From NCBI GenBank assembly GCA_025354065.1, contig JANXNM010000265.1, forward strand, positions 1 through 19,415: a stretch of 19,415 nt of DNA, written 5' to 3'. This DNA comes from Synechococcales cyanobacterium 340R_concoct_173_sub (lineage in GTDB: Bacteria; Cyanobacteriota; Cyanobacteriia; Leptolyngbyales; Leptolyngbyaceae). This document shows, one piece after another, positions 1 to 5,955 of the stretch (positions are counted from its first letter, which is position 1; each line of letters starts with the position of its first letter). The notes beneath the pieces were generated by a model. The model was given only the letters and a program-made list of their open reading frames with translations, did not search any database and was not told where the DNA came from. Made by a program: the position numbers and the translations under genes.

Positions 1-57
1 CAAGCCGCGATTATTGCTGGTGTGGGGACTTTGGCAAATAATAGTGTTCATCTCTAG
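1..57 (+). CDS. Possible 3' end of an upstream gene (partial)
   Basis: Frame 1 is open from the first base to a TAG at 55-57 and would encode the last 18 residues of a protein starting before the window (tail ending in GTLANNSVHL). A second frame is also open across this stretch, so the reading is only a guess. No family can be recognised from so short a tail. Confidence 0.25.
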   Translation, partial: QAAIIAGVGTLANNSVHL

Positions 58-91
58 AAATATTTCTTTGAGACTAGCGACAATACCTATG

Positions 92-170
92 GCGATCGCC
101 TATGGAAAACCCTTTAGCAGATAGATAATTGAAGCGATCGCTTAGAAATCATGACTCACGGTAATAGCAA
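92..170 (+). repeat. Dispersed repeat, copy 1 (order B-A)
   Basis: Two linked elements are seen. Element B (92-133) begins with GCGATCGC and contains AAACCCTTTAGCAGATAGAT. Element A (134-170) begins with GCGATCGC and contains AAATCATGACTCAC and GTAATAGC. Element A matches 714-750 and 2960-2999; element B matches 747-795. Here the order is B then A, while copy 2 has A then B, as expected if the ancestral unit was a tandem (AB)n array of about 75 bp. This copy ends one base before a TATAAT box that may drive the toxin-antitoxin genes. Confidence 0.75.
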
Positions 171-176
171 TATAAT
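171..176 (+). promoter_or_regulatory. Candidate -10 box of the toxin-antitoxin operon
   Basis: A perfect TATAAT lies 36 bases before the antitoxin ATG and directly abuts repeat copy 1. No convincing -35 hexamer sits 16-18 bases upstream, where the repeat itself lies. A Shine-Dalgarno AAGGA is at 198-202, about 10 bases before the start codon. The -10 call rests on a single hexamer in AT-rich DNA. Confidence 0.4.
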
Positions 177-212
177 CTAGATAAAAACTGTGTAAAAAAG
201 GAAAAAGTAGCT

Positions 213-440
213 ATGAGTCAAGCAGAAATTACAGATTCTTTGCTAACTAGCACAGGTTTCTATAGCCTCTTTCAAGCCTTACCACTAGAAATCCGACAAG
301 GCTTTCTACAACTTTTATTTCAAAATAATTCCTCTGAATTAGAAGACTTTATCCTTTATCTAGCTTGTGAAAATTCTCGAAAAGAAGGATTTTTATCTGA
401 ATTAGAGTCTCAATCTCTTTTGGATAGTTTGCCTCAGTGA
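213..440 (+). CDS. Putative antitoxin of a RelE/ParE-type toxin-antitoxin pair
   Basis: This encodes a 75-residue acidic protein with no recognisable DNA-binding fold by eye. It starts at ATG 213 with AAGGA at 198-202. The call as an antitoxin is inferred from its size, acidity and position: its TGA stop overlaps the GTG start of a RelE-like toxin in a GTGA junction (437-440), which implies translational coupling. The middle contains a hydrophobic stretch (LPLEIRQGFLQLLFQ) and the C-terminus is rich in Glu, Ser and Leu, which would suit a flexible toxin-wrapping tail. Such antitoxins normally neutralise the partner by direct binding and often repress their own promoter; neither can be seen here. 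Confidence 0.6.
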   Translation: MSQAEITDSLLTSTGFYSLFQALPLEIRQGFLQLLFQNNSSELEDFILYLACENSRKEGFLSELESQSLLDSLPQ

Positions 441-706
441 AATATCAAATTGCCAAACGCTTCAAAAAAGATTTAGATAAAATTAACGGCAAAAAAATTC
501 TTGCAAAAGTTAGAAAATGTATTGAAGTAATGGGTACTTCTCAATTATTATCCGAAATCCCCGATCTTGAAGCACTAAAAGGCTTCTCAGGATATTATCG
601 TATTAAATTTGACTATAGTTATCGTATTGGAATTTTTTGGGATGGCGAAGTTATCGAAATTCTCAAAATAGAGAGTCGAGAAGGATTTTACAAAAATTTT
701 CCGTAG
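437..706 (+). CDS. RelE/ParE-superfamily toxin
   Basis: This 89-residue basic protein has the RelE/ParE layout. It opens with a YQIAKRFKKDLDKI helix start, has a central helix ending in LEALKGFSGYYRIKFDYSYRIGI (read in two parts: a 'LKG..GYYRIK' strand and a 'YRIGIF' strand), and finishes with a VIEILKIESREGFYKNF tail. In this superfamily the 'L.G....YR...YR' core strands carry residues that either cleave mRNA at the ribosome (RelE-like) or bind gyrase (ParE-like); which applies here cannot be told. The start is GTG 437, overlapping the upstream stop by four bases, so translation is probably coupled to the antitoxin. The length is normal for the family and the frame is intact. The gene has no CGATCG core, unlike the host genes. 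Confidence 0.75.
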   Translation: MKYQIAKRFKKDLDKINGKKILAKVRKCIEVMGTSQLLSEIPDLEALKGFSGYYRIKFDYSYRIGIFWDGEVIEILKIESREGFYKNFP

Positions 707-713
707 AAATGAT

Positions 714-795
714 GCGATCGCCTAAAAATCACGACTCACAGGAATAGCGGTCGGCTTTAGCAAACCTTTAGGAGATGGATCGTTAAGTCGATCAT
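714..795 (+). repeat. Dispersed repeat, copy 2 (order A-B)
   Basis: Element A (714-746) starts GCGATCGCCTAAAAATCACG and runs through ACTCACAGGAATA. Element B (747-795) includes TTTAGCAAACCTTTAGGAGA and GTTAAGTCGATC. Element A is nearly identical to copy 3 and element B matches 92-133 of copy 1. It lies eight bases after the toxin stop and fills about half of the 200-base gap before the methyltransferase. The remainder of that gap (796-907) is AT-rich and presumably holds the RM promoter, but no confident -35/-10 pair is visible. Confidence 0.75.
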
Positions 796-907
796 ATTTG
801 AACTATAGTATTACCTGGGACACTTTGCTCTTAAATATCAAAATCAAATCTCAGATGTATTATAAACGCTATTTACCTATACAAGGTATCAGTCAATCTA
901 GTAACTC

Positions 908-1924
908 ATGAAAAAATCTTTTGAAACACAACTTGGAAGTATTTATCATGCAGACTCTTTGGTATATATGCCAACGCTGAACGATGGCGAAGTTAATCTA
1001 ATAATGACTTCTCCTCCTTTCGGGCTTGTGAGAAAAAAAGACTATGGCAATGCGAATGCACATGAATATTTAGACTGGTTTAGACCTTTCGCAGAACAAT
1101 TTTATAGAATTCTCCGAGATGACGGATCTCTTGTGATAGATATTGGCGGCGCATGGATACCAGGACAACCAACTAGGTCATTATATCATTACGAGCTAAT
1201 GATCATGCTTTGTCGAGAGTATGGGTTTCATTTGGCGCAAGATTTTTTCTGGTGGAATCCATCTAAATTACCTACTCCAGCAGAATGGGTAAATATCAGG
1301 AGAATCAGAGTCAAGGATGCTATCAATTGCTTATGGTGGCTATCCAAAACGCCTTGGCCTAAAGCCAGTAATCGTAGAGTACTAACTCCTTATAGTGAGT
1401 CTATGAAAGGCTTATTAAAAAATGGTTACAAAGCTAAACTACGACCAAGTGGACATGATATTAGCGATAATTTCTCCAAAGATAATGGTGCTTCAATTCC
1501 GCCTAATTTGATAGCAATAGCCAACACTGAAAGCAACTCTGCATATCTCACTAAGTGCAAAGAAGCTGTGATTAAGCCACATCCAGCTAGATTTCCCGTC
1601 GATCTACCAGAATATTTCATTCGTATGTTGACAGATAAAGGTGATTTTGTTTTTGATCCTTTTGCTGGATCTTGTGTTACGGGTGAAGCATCCGAAAAAC
1701 TCAAACGAAAATGGACTTGTGTTGAATTAGAGAAAGAATATATTGAGGGTGGAATACTTCGATTTCCTGTTAAATCTATAGAGAGAAAAATTCCGACTTA
1801 TAATCTGTCTCACCCTGGTGCATTGTGGAATGGTGTTGATGATGAGGAACCGCTACCGAAAGATGGGGGGAAAAGTCGTCCCCTCAAACCAAAAACAAAG
1901 GAAGAAAACAATGCCAGCAGTTAG
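908..1924 (+). CDS. DNA methyltransferase, probable N4-cytosine type (beta-class order)
   Basis: This transfers a methyl group from S-adenosylmethionine to DNA and should protect host sites from the adjacent nuclease. Motif IV is TSPPF (residues 34-38), the form typical of m4C enzymes. Motif I, FDPFAGS (249-255), comes near the C-terminus and is followed by the acidic ELEKEYIEG segment. The order IV then I is that of beta-class enzymes such as M.PvuII, with the target-recognition region probably in between (about 60-230). The length of 338 residues is normal and the gene looks intact. The start ATG 908 lacks a clear Shine-Dalgarno. The last 14 bases overlap the HNH nuclease start, so the two are co-transcribed. 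The recognition sequence cannot be read from the protein. The gene contains no CGATCG, unlike its chromosomal neighbours. Confidence 0.88.
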   Translation: MKKSFETQLGSIYHADSLVYMPTLNDGEVNLIMTSPPFGLVRKKDYGNANAHEYLDWFRPFAEQFYRILRDDGSLVIDIGGAWIPGQPTRSLYHYELMIMLCREYGFHLAQDFFWWNPSKLPTPAEWVNIRRIRVKDAINCLWWLSKTPWPKASNRRVLTPYSESMKGLLKNGYKAKLRPSGHDISDNFSKDNGASIPPNLIAIANTESNSAYLTKCKEAVIKPHPARFPVDLPEYFIRMLTDKGDFVFDPFAGSCVTGEASEKLKRKWTCVELEKEYIEGGILRFPVKSIERKIPTYNLSHPGALWNGVDDEEPLPKDGGKSRPLKPKTKEENNASS

Positions 1925-2918
1925 CCCTACATTTATAGTCAATAAACTAATTGAAGCCATTCAGGAATCTGGTGGTGTAGCTTCTTATTGTTCTGAAAAT
2001 GTTAGAACGCATCCACGCAAATTTGTTGTCAACTATTTAGGAAATACTTTTAGTCTTTGGATATATATCTGGACAATTACGCATGGCGGTCGAGTTTCAT
2101 TACCTGATGAATACAGAATCCAAATGACTTCTGTATCTTCACCATTACAGAAGAATCCAAGCGGGTTGACTGTACTTATGGGCTATTACCCAGATTTGAG
2201 AATGTTTGCTGGCTTTGATTTAAAAAAGCATAGCACATTTACTGCTGGGTCTCCCTCAGTCCAGATTGGGATATCTGCTATACATTCAGCATTACAGAAT
2301 GGTCTTTCATTCATTACCAAAGATAATGATGAAATAGCAATAGGAGTAAGACCAGATCAGTTTTTAATTTACTGTCTGGAGGCAGATCATTTACATTCAT
2401 GTGGTGCAGAGAGTCATCTCACCCATTTGTTGACGAAGGCTGTCGAGTTAGAGAAAATTCCTGAACTGGAAATATCTGCTCTTGCGGTAGAAAGAAGAAG
2501 AATTGTGGAGAATGTTAGTAGATATTCGCGTGATGCAAACTTTAAGAAGGTTGTACTAACTGCCTATGAAAACAGATGTGCAGTTACTAGATTTCAATTA
2601 CGCCTTGTCGATGCCGCTCATATTCTTCCCGTGATTTCCACAGATAGTAGCGATAATGTTACAAATGGGATGGCGTTATCGCCAACATTTCATAGAGCAT
2701 ATGACAACTGTCTAATTTATCTCGATGAGACTTATGTAATGAGGTTGAATACTGAAAAAGCAGATGAACTAAAAAATGATAACCTATCTGGTGGAATTAA
2801 TGAGTTTCAGTTATTCCTAAATAAAAAGATACATCTTCCACTTGATATAAATCAGCGTCCAAGGGTTGAATATATAAAAATGGCAAACAAGCACCGTCGA
2901 ATACCTGGCTATGTTTAG
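1911..2918 (+). CDS. HNH restriction endonuclease (HNH_2-like), partner of the methyltransferase
   Basis: This is predicted to cut unmethylated DNA at the site modified by the upstream methyltransferase. The C-terminal third carries a beta-beta-alpha-metal HNH core: C223 in the NRCAVTRFQ segment, H237 in AAHILP, N252 in TNGMAL and H261 in FHRAYDN. This matches the HNH_2 pattern seen in many stand-alone restriction nucleases. The N-terminal 200 residues, with no recognised fold by eye, probably recognise the target. I chose ATG 1911 (335 residues) over the upstream in-frame ATG 1818 because AAAGGAAG lies just before it and the extra 31 residues would only overlie methyltransferase codons. The 14-base overlap with the methyltransferase gives a modification-first order, which suits a type II system. 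Confidence 0.82.
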   Translation: MPAVSPTFIVNKLIEAIQESGGVASYCSENVRTHPRKFVVNYLGNTFSLWIYIWTITHGGRVSLPDEYRIQMTSVSSPLQKNPSGLTVLMGYYPDLRMFAGFDLKKHSTFTAGSPSVQIGISAIHSALQNGLSFITKDNDEIAIGVRPDQFLIYCLEADHLHSCGAESHLTHLLTKAVELEKIPELEISALAVERRRIVENVSRYSRDANFKKVVLTAYENRCAVTRFQLRLVDAAHILPVISTDSSDNVTNGMALSPTFHRAYDNCLIYLDETYVMRLNTEKADELKNDNLSGGINEFQLFLNKKIHLPLDINQRPRVEYIKMANKHRRIPGYV

Positions 2919-2959
2919 AACAGGTAACGTCTTATTCCATTAGGATATAGATTGTTCAT

Positions 2960-2999
2960 GCGATCGCCTGATGATCACGACTCACAGTAATAGCGATCG
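2960..2999 (+). repeat. Dispersed repeat, copy 3 (element A)
   Basis: The copy starts GCGATCGCCTGATGATCACG and continues ACTCACAGTAATAGCGATCG. It differs from copy 2 at only a handful of positions over 40 bases. It lies 42 bases after the HNH nuclease stop, so the RM operon has a repeat copy on each side. Element B is absent: the sequence passes directly into histidine-kinase-like codons. Confidence 0.75.
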
Positions 3000-3003
3000 T
3001 CTT

Positions 3004-3201
3004 CTAGTGATTGATGCTGACGGGATGCAAATGCGACAAATCTTACAAAATCCGATCGGTAATGCGCTCAAGTTTCGCCAAGAAGATGTTGTGCCGTTAG
3101 TAAAGGGGATTGTATGTCATTCTTTTGGCATTTCCATTACCCAAAAACTTTCCACCCGCAATTTATTCACAGGTGGATTCTTAGGTGAATTTATTTCTTA
3201 G
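3004..3201 (+). pseudogene. Remnant of a histidine kinase ATPase domain
   Basis: The frame reading through 3004-3105 encodes IDADGMQMRQILQNPIGNAL followed by KF, a clear match to the N-box region of cyanobacterial phytochrome-like histidine kinases (consensus QMRQ..QNLIGNALKF). The reading continues to a stop at 3201 with a tail (SITQKL, GGFLGEF) that weakly recalls the end of an ATPase domain. The H-box, G1 and F boxes are missing, so this cannot be a working kinase. Homology begins right at the edge of repeat copy 3, so the upstream part was probably lost at the repeat. An ATG at 2971 opens the frame, but its first ten codons are repeat sequence. Confidence 0.6.
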
Positions 3202-3209
3202 AAATTACA

Positions 3210-3938
3210 TCAAGATTGATAGTTGATAATGCGGGCAAAACTTTCGACTTCCAAACTCGCACCACCCACTAAAGCACCATCAATTTCCGGCTGAGCCATA
3301 ATCTGATCGATGTTTTCAGGCTTCACTGAACCGCCGTACTGAATTGGCACATCTGAGATGTTTAATTTGCTGCGAATAGCTCCACAAATCCGGTTAGCTT
3401 CCGCAACATCACAGGTATCCCCCGTTCCGATCGCCCAGATTGGTTCATAAGCAATCACAAGATTAGTCTGATCAACACCGACCAGTCCCTTAGCCAACTG
3501 CTCAAAAATCACCGCTTCTGCATTCCCTGCATCGCGCTCTTGCTTAGTTTCTCCAACACACAAAATAGGTTTTAGCCCAGCACCTTGAGCAGCTCTGAGT
3601 CGGAAATTCACCGTTTCATTAGTCTCACCAAAAAGCTGGCGGCGTTCGCTATGGCCAATGATTACGTAGCGCACTCCGACTTCAAGCAGCATCGTCGCTG
3701 ATATTTCGCCCGTATAAGCACCATTTTCGGCCCAATGGACATTCTGCGCCCCGATTTGGATGCGACTGCCATGTAAGGTTTTGGATAGGATCGCAAGATC
3801 CGTAAAGGGCACGCAAAGAACAATGTCACGATCGCTCGGAGCATCATCCACAAGCGATTTAAACCCCTGCACGAACTCGATAGTTTCGGCTTGGGTTTTG
3901 AACATTTTCCAATTGCCAGCAAGAATAATCTTTCGCAC
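3210..3938 (-). CDS. tpiA: Triosephosphate isomerase
   Basis: This interconverts glyceraldehyde 3-phosphate and dihydroxyacetone phosphate in glycolysis and the Calvin cycle, as a cytoplasmic dimer. The catalytic residues are all visible: N9 and K11 in AGNWKM, H96 in IIGHSERR and E165 in [11 protein letters not shown]. The phosphate-binding GGSV and GGASL loops are near the C-terminus. I chose the GTG at 3938 (242 residues) because the family begins with (M)[11 protein letters not shown]; an in-frame ATG at 3995 would add 19 unconserved residues. It lies 81 bases downstream of the SWIM-protein gene on the same strand. That gap contains a 14-bp perfect palindrome (3994-4007), and a TATAAT on the minus strand (4024-4019) could give it its own promoter. 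Confidence 0.95.
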   Translation of the reverse strand: MRKIILAGNWKMFKTQAETIEFVQGFKSLVDDAPSDRDIVLCVPFTDLAILSKTLHGSRIQIGAQNVHWAENGAYTGEISATMLLEVGVRYVIIGHSERRQLFGETNETVNFRLRAAQGAGLKPILCVGETKQERDAGNAEAVIFEQLAKGLVGVDQTNLVIAYEPIWAIGTGDTCDVAEANRICGAIRSKLNISDVPIQYGGSVKPENIDQIMAQPEIDGALVGGASLEVESFARIINYQS

Positions 3939-4019
3939 AGGATCAAATCTACTTCTAAAAAAACTTCTATCAAGTCTACGTCGTGACGGGATCAATTCGA
4001 TCGAATTCAGAGTTGAGAA

Positions 4020-4883
4020 TTATAGAGTTCCTAAGGTTTGGGCGGTGATGGCGGCGCTGACTTGTTCATGACGATCGCGGATCATGTCTATCCAAGTAGC
4101 GGCAGTTTTGGAATCCATCTGGCGGGGAACTCCGATTAGGTCTAGAACGCTGTCGCCAGAGGAGGCGAGAAAAATTAAGCTGGGATCGATCGGTTGCTTG
4201 TATGCCCAAAAAGCGCGGATGGAGTCGGGAGTGGGTAAGGTGTCAGCGTCGATCGGCTGCATCATTGTGCTGTTATCCAGCAATGCCCCATCGTCTCCAC
4301 TCAATAAAGCTCGGCGATCGCGTAAGGCTTGGATGATTTCAGTTTTGTTACGGCCTCGGAGCTGGAATAACACGAAGGGATCGTCGCCAAACCGATCGCC
4401 TAGTAAGTAATAAACTGCGCCAATATGTTTGCAAGGATTAACTGGATCCGGGCAATCACACTCACTGATGATATCGAATTGATTGAATGGAAAAAGGCTT
4501 AGTCCGTTGGCGGTGAAAACTTCTTCAATATTTTGGGGCATTTCACCAGATAAGAGCTTGGCGCTAAACAGGGCTTGTTCTGCCAAAGATTCGACAATGT
4601 AACCCCACTGTTCATCGGTAAAGGGTTCGATTTGAAATCGTACATTGTAAGGTTCAGGGGCGGATCCGTTAACGACAGCAACGACGCTGGAATTATGAAA
4701 TTCTAAGCTCAGAACGTTTCCATCTTTGGCATAGTTCCGTGCCCGCGCCATTCGTTGTCGAAAGCCAAAAGATTCAAGTACATCAATCCAGCGCTGTGCC
4801 CACCATTCACGAGCAATGGTAGTGGAATATTGGTCTTCTGAGTAGGCGTTGTCTGATGATTCGGAATCCCGATACGATCGCAT
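4020..4883 (-). CDS. SWIM zinc-finger protein
   Basis: The diagnostic element is a SWIM-type zinc finger, C142-D-C144-x6-C151-K-H153, i.e. CxCx(n)CxH, a fold used for DNA or protein binding. The N-terminal part has the WWAQRWIDVLE segment seen in bacterial SWIM-family proteins, many of which are encoded near SNF2 helicases. No helicase is present in this window, so the partner and exact role are unknown. I use ATG 4883 (287 residues). The frame stays open to 4976, but that extension would overlap the tRNA at 4911-4982, so it cannot be the real start. No strong Shine-Dalgarno precedes 4883. It may share a transcript with tpiA downstream. Confidence 0.85.
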   Translation of the reverse strand: MRSYRDSESSDNAYSEDQYSTTIAREWWAQRWIDVLESFGFRQRMARARNYAKDGNVLSLEFHNSSVVAVVNGSAPEPYNVRFQIEPFTDEQWGYIVESLAEQALFSAKLLSGEMPQNIEEVFTANGLSLFPFNQFDIISECDCPDPVNPCKHIGAVYYLLGDRFGDDPFVLFQLRGRNKTEIIQALRDRRALLSGDDGALLDNSTMMQPIDADTLPTPDSIRAFWAYKQPIDPSLIFLASSGDSVLDLIGVPRQMDSKTAATWIDMIRDRHEQVSAAITAQTLGTL

Positions 4884-4910
4884 TTTGGGAGTTGTTTTTG
4901 AATTAGAAGT

Positions 4911-4982
4911 CCAGGGTACAGGAGTTGAACCCGTCTGGTACGAATTATGAGCTCGTTGCCTAAACCGCTCGGCCAACCCTGG
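4911..4982 (-). tRNA. tRNA with CAT anticodon (elongator Met, or Ile2 read by lysidine)
   Basis: The minus strand folds into a complete cloverleaf of 72 bases. It has a perfect 7-bp acceptor stem (CCAGGGT with ACCCTGG), a D arm GCCG-AGCGGTTT-AGGC, an anticodon stem ACGAG/TTCGT around loop CTCATAA (anticodon CAT), and a T arm ACGGG-TTCAACT-CCTGT. The discriminator base is A and CCA is not encoded. The three G:C pairs of initiator tRNA are missing from the anticodon stem and the first pair is C:G rather than a C:A mismatch, so it is not the initiator. The TGGCCGAG-type D arm recalls chloroplast trnI-CAU, so an Ile2 tRNA modified with lysidine is possible. On the minus strand, TACAAT (5018-5013) may be its -10 box. 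Confidence 0.85.
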
Positions 4983-5164
4983 AAATATTTGACTTGGTTA
5001 GTGTCAGTAGCTATTGTAACGTGAATCAAGCTAATTAGAGTCAAAAATTGAGTTAACTTCTTCAAAAAATAGCTGATGCGCTCCTGAGGTCTGGGTATAC
5101 AATCGTGATCAAAATGCCAAGAGAAAGCAGATTTTCAACTCAATTCCTCTTCTCCTTAGATCTA

Positions 5165-5848
5165 ATGAAACTCAACTCAACAGCCACATTTACCTTTGTA
5201 CTTCTATTTTTGATGGGGAGTGCAGGCGTCGTGAGTTCTATGGGTGGATTTTCGGTGGGGACTGAGGCTCTCAAGGGAGTTCGTCAACCGGATAGTCGGC
5301 CCAATAAGGCCTCTAGTAGCAGCAGCGGAAATCCTCAAAAGCGGACTTCGGGACAGGCTGAAATTACTCTTCTAAAAGAAGAAGATATTTTGAAAGCCGC
5401 AAAAGAAAAAGTCAGTAGTAGCCTAAAAGCTGGAGCAAAACCGGATCCCATGGCGGCTCAAAAAGAGGTGCTCAAGGAAACATCTGAGGCGAAAAAGACG
5501 AATCAACAGTTTCCCTATGTGGGTAAGGATAAAGAAGTAACGATCGAAGTAACGGCTATTCGTCGTCAAGAAGATACGGTTAGCTTTGATGTTTCGTTAA
5601 AGAACGATAGCGCTAAAACGGTTAATTTTCTGTACAGTTTCTTGATCATTACAGACGATCAAGGGCGGCTTTTGAATGGTGAAACGACAGGGCTTCCTCC
5701 AGAACTTGCTGCAAAGAGCGATCGGGTAATGGGGACGGTGAAAGTGTCTAGCAGTTTGTTGGCAAATGCGAGTAAAGTTTCCTTACAGCTCGCTGATTAT
5801 CCAGACAAAAAAATACAACTGGAAGTTTCGGATGTTCCCATTAAGTAA
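5165..5848 (+). CDS. Secreted or membrane-anchored protein of unknown function
   Basis: I do not recognise a named family. From ATG 5165 the protein has 227 residues. A short polar start (MKLNSTA) is followed by a hydrophobic segment (FTFVLLFLMGSAGVVSS), which looks like a signal peptide or single anchor. Then comes a Ser-rich, low-complexity linker (ASSSSSGN), a charged Lys/Glu-rich stretch, and a C-terminal domain with alternating strands (VTIEVTAIRR, VSFDVSLKNDSA, YSFLIITDDQGRLL) that resembles an immunoglobulin-like beta-sandwich such as DUF4352-type domains. The frame extends upstream to GTG 5105 and ATG 5114, adding up to 20 charged residues; I prefer 5165 because it gives a compact signal peptide, although no start has a good Shine-Dalgarno. 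Confidence 0.65.
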   Translation: MKLNSTATFTFVLLFLMGSAGVVSSMGGFSVGTEALKGVRQPDSRPNKASSSSSGNPQKRTSGQAEITLLKEEDILKAAKEKVSSSLKAGAKPDPMAAQKEVLKETSEAKKTNQQFPYVGKDKEVTIEVTAIRRQEDTVSFDVSLKNDSAKTVNFLYSFLIITDDQGRLLNGETTGLPPELAAKSDRVMGTVKVSSSLLANASKVSLQLADYPDKKIQLEVSDVPIK

Positions 5849-5854
5849 GGATTA

Positions 5855-5877
5855 TTAAATAAGAATCATTTATTTAA
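5855..5877 (+). terminator. AT-only hairpin after the secreted protein gene
   Basis: TTAAATAA (5855-5862) and TTATTTAA (5870-5877) form a perfect 8-bp stem around a 7-base loop, starting six bases after the stop codon. The stem has no G:C pairs and no U-tract follows, so it is at best a weak terminator or an RNA-end stabiliser. Confidence 0.25.
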
Positions 5878-5890
5878 CTGCGCATTAACT

Positions 5891-5927
5891 CGAATTCACT
5901 ATGTCCGAATTCACTCTAACGAATTCA
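5891..5927 (+). repeat. Three spaced CGAATTCA copies
   Basis: CGAATTCAC occurs at 5891 and 5906, and CGAATTCAT at 5920, giving a period of 14-15 bases in the short gap before the DUF21-CBS gene. Each contains the palindrome GAATTC. The spacing could suit an operator array or a decayed short tandem repeat; no function can be assigned. Confidence 0.45.
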
Positions 5928-5955
5928 TTGCAACAAATTTACTGTAACTTTCCCC

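Noticed and set aside
802..809. ACTATAGT palindrome upstream of the methyltransferase, similar to C-boxes of controller proteins
   Set aside because: It is a single short AT-rich palindrome. No second box is spaced as C-protein sites require, and no controller gene is present.
1818..1910. Longer start for the HNH nuclease at ATG 1818
   Set aside because: The extra 31 codons overlap methyltransferase coding sequence, look non-conserved, and the ATG at 1911 has a good ribosome-binding site.
4884..4976. Longer start for the SWIM protein at 4976
   Set aside because: It would translate through the complete tRNA at 4911-4982.
4709..5065. Minus-strand frame of 118 codons across the tRNA and SWIM gene start
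   Set aside because: It overlaps both the tRNA and the SWIM coding region in another frame, with no family features.
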